From Liolophura sinensis (Eukaryota; Mollusca; Polyplacophora; Chitonida; Chitonidae): a stretch of 64,000 bases of DNA. Shown here piece after piece: positions 57,601 to 64,000 of this stretch (positions are counted from its first letter, which is position 1; each line of letters begins with the position of its first letter). The stretch is taken from the NCBI RefSeq assembly GCF_032854445.1, contig NC_088302.1, positions 36,090,191 to 36,154,190 on the forward strand. The letters are read 5' to 3'. The notes below the pieces were generated by a model. It was given only the letters and a program-made list of their open reading frames with translations, was not told the DNA's origin and did not search any database. The position numbers were made by a program, and so were the translations under genes.

Positions 57601-60600
57601 AGAATATCCCAACATTGCCAACATCATATGCTGAACAGCAATGATCCATTCCTAAATTTCAAAGAAATTATATTTATGTATCTATTTATTTTTTTGGTGT
57701 TTAACACTGTACTCAACAACATTTTCATCTGTGGATTATCGGCATTTGGCAAGTCTACAATGGTAAACTTTCCTGCATGTGACTGCATTAGAATTTCAAC
57801 GTAATGCTGAAAAACTATGTGATGTATAAAGAACTTCTTGTAAGCTCACCTTAAAGGATACAAAAAAAGGTACTATAAACCAAAGTGTATGGCTTTAATT
57901 AGAATGAAGAAAGACGTGTGCTAAGAAAAAGTCCATTTGAAGAGTGTACTGTTATCAGATCAGACAGTATAATGCTCTGAAAGAAAACTGATTTTCACAG
58001 ACTTTCAAGGGCCTGACATCTTACATTAAAAAACACAATTAGTTAAAGTACAAATCTTCATGTCGAGACTAATTAATACTATATTGGCATTTTTTGAATC
58101 AAACCATTTTGAATATAATATGATATTTAACACAAAAGTATTTTTAAGGACATATCCCAAAAGAGACTTTTTTGCAGAAGCTTAAGTTTAAGTACTTTCT
58201 GGGATTTAATTTTGGGAAAAATTAATCCTGTGATACATGCAAAAAATGATTGAAAATGCATAGGTGGGGCGCTCATAAAATCTTAGATTTTATACCTGAC
58301 AATTACACGTCTGACAAACGTCGGACGGGTGGTTGAACTGCTGACCATTGTCCACTGATATCCCGAGGAAGACGCAGTTGTCACAATGACCACACCCACA
58401 CTCGTCCTGAGAGGGGTGGCGACACCTGGCTTGCTCACAGCGCTTTGCCTCACACACAACTGACCCTCCCTGACGAACGAAGAGAAATAACTTGAAAGTG
58501 ATAGGAGATCAAATATATACTGCAGGAATGAAATGGGACTGTGTATTCTTTATTGTGTTTAATACAGTTCCAGACCAAAGACGAACAAAAAAATGACAAC
58601 AGATACAAGAATAAAGTTTATTCAACTGACCACACTCTGAAGATAATTTCCATACAATTGTCACTCCAAGTTCGGATGTATGTTCCCAATACACAGGGAC
58701 AGAACCTTATTCTGGTCAATGGCTCCATTTCACAAAGAGATCAAAGTTGACTGGAAGTACCATGGCAATATCTCCAGCCTGTCTCAGCATGATAGTTACA
58801 ACAGACGTAGATACACGATTTTACAACTGCTTTGTGGAACCAAATCAAGACACTAGGGTTAATCGAGTGCTCTTCCAATGTAATTCTATAGGAGACAGAG
58901 GTGGACATCATAAATACTGACCCTACATGTACAAGTTTGGCACTTGTCCTCTGCACTGGGGAAACTGGACCCCTGGGGCACCCTCCTCCCCTCAAACAGG
59001 CAGTCTGCCCCACACTGAGGGCAGCACTGCCCCATCACCGGGTGCTGGCAGGAGACTGGGGAGCAGGGCCTCTTGGAGCAGGTCACTGTGCCATCCTGGG
59101 GGGCAGCAACCAGATATGGAAATACGAAAAAAAAAAAAAGAAAAAAAAAAAAAAGAAAAAAAAAAAGAAAAAAAAAAAAAGAAAAAAAAATGCTAATAAG
59201 AATAATTCAAATTTTTTATTTCATATAAATTCATCTTCTTGTGTGGGAGACAAGGAGTGTTTATCCCTGAAAACTTGTTAAAGGCAAAGAAAAACAATAA
59301 TTTCAAGTTATTACCAACTGGAAAACCGTCACCAGCTACATGCATTTCTATAACCATTCTTATCATTTAATAAAATTTTACTTCCAATCTAACAAATACC
59401 ATATAATGCAAAACAGAAATTATCATGTATGAGCAAGAGTTTCTATAAAAGATACCAAGCCACAGTAATGATGCTATCTATGTTCAGCACAATGATACTG
59501 TCTTACCTGACAGTTGCATTCCTTACACTGGTTCCTGACATCGCTAAAGGTCTGACCGTTGATATACCGCCGGCCATTGTAGAAGCAGTGGCTGCATTCA
59601 GGGCAACACTTGTCAGGCAGACTGACCGGGTGCAGACAGGATAGCATAGGGCAGTAGGTCTGCTCGCACTGGACATTTCCTTTTACACACAAGCACTTTT
59701 GACAGTCTTTCTCCAGAGATTGGCCACTGTCCATGACCTGTCCCTGGTACAGACACTGACCACTGCACTGTAGACAGCACGGCCCCTGAACAGGGTGGGT
59801 GCAATACGTCACAGGGCACTCTTTCCGTCTACAGGTCACTGTGCCACGCAGGCATACGCAAAGACGGCACGGGTCCGATGTGTCCGGGAATTCTGTACCA
59901 CTGCGAATCGTTCGGTTCTCGTAGAGACAGTCACTGCATTCGTGACAGCATTCGATCTTCACAGGGTGTCGGCAGGTCATGACGGGGCAGGGTTTGTCCT
60001 GGCACTGAACAGTTCCATCCGCACAGTCACACTCCCTGCACTGGTCTGCAGGGTCCTCAAACCGCTGGCCGTTGTCGTAAACCTGTCCGTTGTAGCGGCA
60101 GGCATCACACTCCTGGCAACAGGCACCCTGGACAGGGTGGCGGCAGGTCACCGGTGGACACTGTGGGCTACGGCATGTCATGGTGCCCCGGGAGCAGTGA
60201 CAATCCCGGCATCCTACCCCACCCCCTCCGCTTTCGCTAAACCCCTTACCGTTCTCGTACTGCGTTCCCTCAAAGAGGCACTGTTCACACTCAGCACAGC
60301 ACTGACCCTGCACAGGATGTTGACATGTCACCGCTGGACAAGCTCGCTTTCTGCAAACCACGTTGCCTCGCGCACACTGACAGATGTTGCACTCGTCTTT
60401 CAGATCCTGGAAAACCTCGTTGTTCCTTCGTCTGACATCTTCGTACAAGCAGTCTTCACATTCTCGACAGCACTGGCCCTGGACTGGATGACGACACACA
60501 ACTCGCCTGCACTGTCGCTGACGACACACAACATCTCCGTTCCTGCACTGACACACCTTACACGGATCTGTCTGATCAGCGAATGACTGTTGATTACGGT

Positions 60601-63600
60601 ATTCTGCCTGGTTATAGAAACACCCGTCACACTCTGGACAGCACAACCCCTGGATGGGATGACTACAAGCAGGTTGGGTGCACATCTTGGGTTGGCACTC
60701 CACATTGCCCTGGTGACACTGACAATACTTACAAGGGTCTCGGTCATCCTGAATGATCTGCTGATCCAGGTACTCTCTACCCCTGTGTAGACAGTTCCCG
60801 CACTCGGGGCAACAGCGCCCCTGGGCAGGGTGCTGACAAGGGGCGTCGGGGCAGGGCCTCACTTGACAGCGGACATTCCCTCGCACACATTGACAAGTGT
60901 GGCACGGGTTACGTGGATCCTCAAATGTTTGGGAATTGTCATATTGTACCTGGAGATAGCTGCAGCCGGAGCACTCATCGCAGCATCCATTTTTTACAGG
61001 GTGGCTGCACAGGGCATTGGGGCACTGTCTGGGGCGACACACCACATCTCCTCGCTGACACACACATTTGTTACAGGTGTCCGCAGCATCAGGGAACATC
61101 GCCCCTTCCTGATGCTGTACCCCATCATACAGACAACCAGTGCATTCAGGGCAGCACTTCCCCTGCACTGGGTAACGGCACTGCACCGGAGGACATGTCT
61201 TGTCACGGCAGTCCACGTTCCCATCTCGACACAAGCAAACTTTGCAATCATTGGTTGGTTCGTCAAATGCAAGTCCATTGCGATAGCGCTTGTCGAAGAA
61301 GCTGCAGTCGTTGCACTCCAGACAGCACTTACCTTGTGCTGGGTTCTGGCAGGGCAGATTTGCACCGCAGGTGACGGCTGCACATGTAACAGTGCCATTA
61401 TGGCATACACACTCACTGCAAGGCTCTGTGGCATCAGGGAACCTTTGCCCATTACGGTATTGTCTTCCAAGATACAGGCACTGCCTACAGGATGGGCAGC
61501 AGTCCAGTGGTGCCGGGTGCTGGCAGGACACGGGGGCACAGGGGCGCTCCAAGCAAGTCACATTACCCCCGCGGCAAGTGCAGTCCTCACATCTGGAGTA
61601 CGGGTTACGCATCGTCTGGCCACTAGGCAGAGGGCGACCAAAGAACGTGCAGCCTAAGATAAGATTTAAGATTTGTATCGGTAATTAGTGTGTTTGATCA
61701 GCACAATACCAGATTTGCTTAAATATATGTAGTAGTTTGACCCAGGCTAAACTCTTTTCAAGGGGATGCCACAGACATATTGAAACAAAAATTCTTAACT
61801 TTACATGACCAAATCTGACAAGAATTTGTGACTTTTACCTTACAAAATGACAAATTCTGAAGGCCAATACTACTTCATTAAATGATTTATATGTACTGTA
61901 TCTCAGATGTTTCCCCATCAGGCTGAAATAATAAAGAAAGGAAAAACATTCACATCTATGACTTTTGCATTTTCTTAAAATTCATGAATGTTTTTATAAC
62001 ATTTCACGACTCTTTTTTCAATGACTGTCAGTGTTCAGGAGCACAGCATTAGCCTGCTAGCAGTGTGCCTGTGGAATGGTAGTGGAGTGATTGCCATATG
62101 CACATACCATGGCAGTAACATTATTTTCCAACACAGACCTCCCCCTCCCCCACACCCCATCCCAAACAAAAACTGACTGCACTTAATCATCAAAATGTTT
62201 TGATCATTTTACCGTCACAAGACGGGCAACAGTCTCCATTCAATGGGTGTGAACATGTCACAGTAGCACACTGCATCCTCTGACAGGAGATTCTGCCTCG
62301 ATCACAAACACATTCCTCACAAGGGTCTCTTTGACTGGGAAATCTGAAATCACAGTGAATATACATATAGACAGTTAAAACTTTTCTTCTGACAACCTAA
62401 TGATTTCTGTCCTCATTAGAAGGCTGACTTTCAAGTCCACATTTCATGAGTCAGTTTTGTAAATAATTTCAAATAAAACATTTTCAATGAATGAACTGCT
62501 TGATGTAAATGTTTGCAGTTTTCCAACAGATTTATTTACAGTTCATTGGTGTTTTCAAGACCATTTCACTAGCATGATGTTTGTTAGTAAGACTGCCAGG
62601 GGGCCCGGTTTCCTCCCACCATAATGCTGGTTGCCGACATAAAAGTAAAATATTCTTGAGTACAACACAAGCACAGCGTAAAACACCAATCAAATAAATA
62701 CATAATAAAATACTGCCAGATGGATAACAGAAGAGCAGAGTTGTGAAGAGACCTCGTCAAAAATTGGTTTGGTAGAGGCCAACTGTTTGATAGACCAGTT
62801 ATGTCTCCCATTTGTTTTTTAATGTTCTGAAAAAAAAAACAGCCATGAGTTTTTATCAGTATGATTCATCTAATTTGAGGTTCCTAATGTTTGACTGAAT
62901 CCCTGTTGTATTCAACATGGCTCCTGCACCGAGTACAAAAACTGCCAGGTTCAACATTTTAAGCATGACTGAACTTCGGCTTTTCAAGAACATAATGTAG
63001 AGAATCATCCAAATCACACTTTACATCTTTAAAACTATAAAGCTTTTTCTTGCACAGACAGGTTGCTGACCTTTGGCCCTGCTGGAATTGCTGACCTTGA
63101 AATTCGCATGTTTCAGGTGGACAGATAGGGCAGCACTCTCCTGGCAGACTAAGGGGTTCTGGGCATGGTGCAGGGGAACAAGGTCGTGGCTGACAGTTCA
63201 CTGATCCATCCTACAGATAGAAGAAGCCCGAGAACGTTTTAATGCACAGATATCACAGCAATTAGTCTTATGAATGGGTGAAGCCAGGTAGAGCCAAGTG
63301 GTGGAACCTCCATATGCTTGTAGCAACCTCCAGACACAAAACCGCAGCTAAGATTAGGAGATAGGTTTGAATATGCCAAGGGTCACAGACTCTTTGTCTT
63401 TCAGGACAAACAATAAAGTATGTCGGCAAAAACAGAGGAAAAGTGGAATAGGGCTGTACTTTATGGACAGCTTTTAATAACTTGTATTGCTAAATGCAAC
63501 CTAAAACCCAAGTTAAACAGAAATAAGTTAAATCACACAATTCTTTCTTTGGCTAAATGTGCAGAATCAATCAAAATCAAGGAATTTATCAAATATGCAA

Positions 63601-64000
63601 AACTTAGGCAGAGACTGGGCTGCTTTTCTGACTTGATCTGATGATCTGTTAAAGTGAATATGAACACAAAATCTCACAAAACTTGCATATTATATAGGGG
63701 AATTATTGCACCTAAGTCACAAACATGAACAGATCCAAAATATTCTTTTTTGCAGGAGTGTAGGATAATAAACAATTTGAAGGCAACATATTTTTGATGA
63801 CCTTTTTTTGCATTAATAAAAATTATCATCAGAACTACAGCTAAAAATTCTTGCCCATAAGCCTACCCGACACAGGCATTCCTGGCACTTGTCCTTAGGA
63901 TGACGGAAAGTGTGTCCATTACGGAACAGACGGCGATCGTGTGCGCAGAGGTTACAGGAAGGGCAACACTCCCCCAGGGCCCGTGCTGGGTGGGTACATG
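41398..64000 (-). CDS. KCP: Kielin/chordin-like protein (multi-VWC, VWD, C8, TIL), 5' end outside window
   Basis: Predicted secreted modulator of BMP/TGF-beta ligands; vertebrate kielin/KCP has the same order of many VWC domains then VWD, C8 and TIL. Exons (minus strand, 5' to 3'): 63867-64000 (partial), 63071-63210, 62213-62343, 59507-61653, 58922-59095, 58296-58469, 57401-57571, 56699-56792, 55792-55874, 55166-55327, 54684-54777, 52141-52314, 51493-51575, 50119-50227, 49534-49616, 49097-49199, 48533-48621, 47648-47794, 46312-46465, 45551-45671, 44706-44820, 44353-44454, 43721-43885, 43115-43213, 42044-42224, 41398-41597. All phases agree, giving 1808 codons plus stop. I count 25 complete VWC domains plus a partial one at the window edge; human KCP has fewer (about 18). 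Signal peptide and first domains lie beyond position 64000. BMPER/crossveinless-2 shares the C-terminal half but has only five VWC domains, so kielin/KCP fits better. Confidence 0.92.
42375..42465 (-). pseudogene. Diverged copy of an intron-exon edge (C8 exon 42044-42224)
   Basis: On the minus strand the stretch matches the acceptor and start of exon 42044-42224: 'tgctggtcctctttatag' against 'ttgcttgtcctcatttcag', then 'agagttatttccccttagcc' against 'agagttatctcccctgagcc'. A few bases are missing between the two blocks. It lies about 200 bp upstream of the true acceptor, in the intron. Non-coding relic. Confidence 0.6.
44651..44685 (-). pseudogene. Diverged copy of an exon-donor edge (VWD exon 44706-44820)
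   Basis: Minus strand 'gatatgccgcagaaccatg' followed by 'ttggcaaagtaaac' matches the end of exon 44706-44820, 'gatctgctacagaaccatg' then 'ttgtcagggtaagt', at about 26 of 32 positions. The true donor GT is not kept in the copy (ag-gt became aa-gt). It lies 20 bp inside the downstream intron. Confidence 0.6.
44865..45175 (+). mobile_element. tRNA-derived SINE, third type, diverged
   Basis: Head with A box 'gtagctcagtgagtaaaatg' and B box 'ggttcaatccc'. The body includes 'gtcagtaacttgcaaagggt' and 'tgattgccatcatgtaag', with tail 'gttaaataacattc'. A second tRNA-like B box (ggttcaaatccagc) occurs at about 45348. Boundaries uncertain. Confidence 0.5.
46312..54777 (-). CDS. KCP: VWC exons of the kielin-like gene, C-terminal group
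   Basis: Nine exons from 54684-54777 to 46312-46465. They encode the second half of one VWC domain ([13 protein letters not shown]...ECCPKCS) and five further VWC domains. Each keeps CxxCxC in its first half and CCPxC at its end. Most domains are split by a phase-0 intron after the CxCx motif and separated by phase-1 introns. The exon at 52141-52314 is an exception: it holds a whole domain ([12 protein letters not shown]...QCCPVCP) with no internal intron, and its 5' edge has generated a 2.3-kb minisatellite. Domains here are longer than those in the giant exon, with inserted residues before CCPxC (for example [14 protein letters not shown]). Confidence 0.9.
46648..46835 (-). mobile_element. 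SINE (main family), 5'-truncated, minus orientation
   Basis: (ttta)n tail at the left, then 'ttgattggtgttttatgccg', 'agcccggtgaaaacccatga' and 'gccagcctgagctgg', where it stops before the tRNA head. Intron between exons 47648-47794 and 46312-46465. Confidence 0.88.
46930..47300 (+). repeat. Dispersed repeat, copy 2, with an internal hairpin
   Basis: Homologous to 4990-5395 in its 3' part. Its 5' part is an imperfect inverted repeat: 'atggttactcactgg...gcaaatatatggtgtcag' pairs with 'aggattattgacactgcaaa...tcctatcactgagtcaccat' (about 46950-47070). Copy 1 keeps only one arm. Structure suggests a foldback or MITE-like element. Confidence 0.65.
47524..47642 (-). mobile_element. SINE fragment abutting a splice donor
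   Basis: Minus-orientation 3' part of the main SINE family (tail at 47524). SINE sequence extends to 47642, only five bases inside the intron from the 5' splice site of exon 47648-47794 (cag/gtgag, then SINE ggatggtcgtgg). The donor therefore now reads into SINE sequence from position +6. Confidence 0.85.
48906..49111 (-). repeat. 34-bp tandem array built from a 5' splice site, 6 units
   Basis: Plus-strand unit starts at 48906, 48940, 48974, 49008, 49042 and 49078, each a variant of 'agataactggctgtcttacc'. The last unit is the true donor region of exon 49097-49199, and the unit extends into the exon (cactgagg in exon and copies). On the minus strand three units carry gtaaga in the position of the true donor. 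A G run (about 48884-48898) precedes the array. Confidence 0.85.
50801..51034 (-). mobile_element. Recently inserted SINE with target-site duplication
   Basis: Long T run at the left (poly-A tail on the minus strand), followed by a body nearly identical to the family consensus and part of the tRNA head, up to 'gaggcctgtgggtcactacg'. The flanking sequence cctaagcttgtt is present on both sides (about 50790-50801 and 51035-51046), a perfect target-site duplication. Confidence 0.93.
51988..52004 (+). repeat. Poly-A tract
   Basis: An uninterrupted run of about 18 A in the intron between exons 52141-52314 and 51493-51575. No attached element recognised. Confidence 0.85.
52315..54650 (-). repeat. 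27-bp minisatellite derived from the adjacent splice acceptor
   Basis: On the minus strand the unit is 'tgtgttcacag/gttgtatg' plus 'tatgaagg', 27 bp, matching the true acceptor and first codons of exon 52141-52314 (ttcacag/GTTGTATGTATGAAGGTG). About 64 regular units fill 52899-54650. The part nearest the exon (52315-52898) is irregular, with longer, decayed units. Because 27 is divisible by three, both strands are open for about 580-610 codons. The minus frame reads CMYEGVFTG repeatedly, the start of the VWC domain. The array fills nearly the whole 2369-nt intron. Confidence 0.93.
54840..54960 (-). mobile_element. SINE fragment with internal deletion
   Basis: Tail (tttatttatttatttgattg) joined directly to an internal part of the body (gagaggtaaccggacagagc) and ending near 'catacggcaggggatc'. 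Roughly 60 bp of the family body is missing in between. Confidence 0.8.
55166..59095 (-). CDS. KCP: VWC exons of the kielin-like gene, middle group
   Basis: Exons 58922-59095, 58296-58469, 57401-57571, 56699-56792, 55792-55874 and 55166-55327. The first three (174, 174 and 171 nt) start and end in phase 0 at the same point inside the VWC fold (CTCR/GGSV, CNCQ/AGNV, CSCK/SGSV), so each carries the second half of one domain and the first half of the next. Skipping any of them would keep both frame and fold, and they could act as cassettes. The domain formed by 58922-59095 and 58296-58469 has an unusual ECGCGHC in place of ECCPxC. Confidence 0.9.
55895..56165 (-). mobile_element. Near full-length SINE (main family), minus orientation
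   Basis: Tail 'tttgtttatttgatttact' at left, complete body, tRNA head ending 'cctcggcgatggaggtgcc'. Imperfect flanking duplication (aagtatcgtt / aagtattgtt) at about 55890 and 56175. It separates exon 55792-55874 from a dead copy of that exon. Confidence 0.88.
56215..56287 (-). pseudogene. Dead duplicate of VWC exon 55792-55874
   Basis: Plus-strand 'ttctgggtagacaagtgact' and 'cttcatcctcttactgctct' parallel the exon's 'ttctgggtggacaaacgact' and 'ctccatcctcatactgcttg'. Translated on the minus strand, the copy resembles [17 protein letters not shown] but has a stop codon where the exon has Tyr, and the first Cys is lost. It is in the same orientation, about 420 bp upstream in the intron. Confidence 0.8.
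57660..57800 (-). mobile_element. Possible SINE 3' fragment
   Basis: 'tatctatttatttttttggt', 'gtttaacactgtactcaaca' and 'catctgtggattatcggc' look like a decayed main-family tail and body on the minus strand. Weak. Confidence 0.4.
59123..59190 (+). repeat. A-rich tract (aaaag)n
   Basis: Runs of A interrupted by single G in the intron just downstream of the giant exon's 3' neighbour. Low complexity; it creates spurious lysine-rich frames. Confidence 0.9.
59507..61653 (-). CDS. KCP: Giant 2147-nt exon with 12 complete VWC domains plus half of a 13th
   Basis: Open from acceptor (atcttag, exon starts at 61653) to donor (gtaaga at 59506). It encodes 715 codons: twelve VWC domains of about 56-60 residues each, then the first half of another ([14 protein letters not shown]...CNCQ) completed by the next exon. 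The typical repeat is C(L/F)Y.G..Y.NGQ.F.D..D.C..C.C..G.V.C....CP...C.HPVQG.CC.EC. No intron occurs at either of the two sites used elsewhere in the gene. Repeat 9 has a glycine insertion (SESGGGGVG). Long antisense open frames here (for example 60830-61657 +) are shadows caused by the repeat periodicity. Confidence 0.93.
62213..64000 (-). CDS. KCP: VWC exons of the kielin-like gene, N-terminal group (partial at window edge)
   Basis: Exon 63867-64000 (open at the window edge) carries the end of one VWC (ALGECCPSC) and the start of the next ([20 protein letters not shown]). Exon 63071-63210 completes it ([11 protein letters not shown]...GECCPIC) and starts another ([12 protein letters not shown]). 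The donor there is the weaker AAAG/gtcagc, chosen because it joins in phase 2 to 62213-62343 and gives a complete domain ([14 protein letters not shown]...GDCCPSC). The next exon is the giant exon. Confidence 0.9.
62590..62705 (+). mobile_element. SINE 3' fragment with small insertion
   Basis: From 'cggtttcctcccaccataat' through 'aaatattcttgagtac' to 'gcgtaaaacaccaatcaaat', with about a dozen extra bases (aacacaagcaca) inside the usual gagtacggcgtaaaac. Confidence 0.8.

Noticed and set aside
60830-61657. 275-codon plus-strand open frame
   Set aside because: Antisense of the giant VWC exon; the VWC reading is clearly real. The same applies to 59795-60586 (+), 60994-61539 (-), 60400-60747 (-) and other shadows.
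1-64000. CRISPR arrays, prophage, operons, integrons
   Set aside because: The window is eukaryotic; the regular arrays are minisatellites without spacers, and no viral or bacterial gene was seen.

Overview
The window is nuclear DNA of an intron-rich animal, most likely a mollusc. The genes have GT..AG introns and animal protein families, and the introns carry many copies of tRNA-derived SINEs whose 3' ends read 'attcttgagtacggcgtaaaacacc' or close to it, a repeat type I associate with bivalve and gastropod genomes. The species cannot be read from the sequence. All exon coordinates were worked out by eye; reading frame and intron phase agree across every junction in the three genes.

Layout. 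(1) 1531-39660, + strand: a seven-exon gene for mitochondrial ribosomal protein L28 (MRPL28, bL28m), 261 aa. Exons 1-4 lie in the first 4.6 kb and exons 5-7 lie 30-35 kb further on. (2) 6544-12528, - strand: a three-exon gene of 1157 aa nested inside the 29.8-kb intron 4 of MRPL28. It encodes a Ser-rich, mostly disordered protein with a short Cys-rich N-terminus, a coiled coil and a conserved-looking basic C-terminus. I do not recognise it. (3) 12.5-34.3 kb: the rest of intron 4, with no gene I can support. It holds minisatellites, a 563-bp tandem duplication, SINE fragments and low-complexity runs. (4) 41398-64000 and beyond, - strand: the 3' 26 exons (1808 codons) of a kielin/chordin-like gene, convergent with MRPL28. 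It has at least 25 complete von Willebrand C (VWC) domains followed by VWD, C8 and TIL domains. Twelve VWC domains sit in a single 2147-nt exon.

Most notable finding. In the kielin-like gene the edges of exons have been copied into the neighbouring introns again and again. A 2.3-kb, 27-bp minisatellite (52.3-54.65 kb) is built from the 3' splice site and first codons of the adjacent exon, giving dozens of decoy acceptors. A six-unit, 34-bp array (48.9-49.1 kb) is built from a 5' splice site and exon end. A dead copy of a VWC exon lies at 56.2 kb, and single diverged exon-edge copies lie at 42.4 and 44.65 kb. A similar event affects MRPL28, where 84-93-bp repeats filling the 3' UTR start inside the last codons and include the stop codon.

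Roles. MRPL28 is a housekeeping mitoribosome subunit. The kielin-like protein is predicted to be a secreted modulator of BMP/TGF-beta signalling. There is no evidence that the three genes act together; nesting and convergence look like genome architecture rather than pathway grouping.
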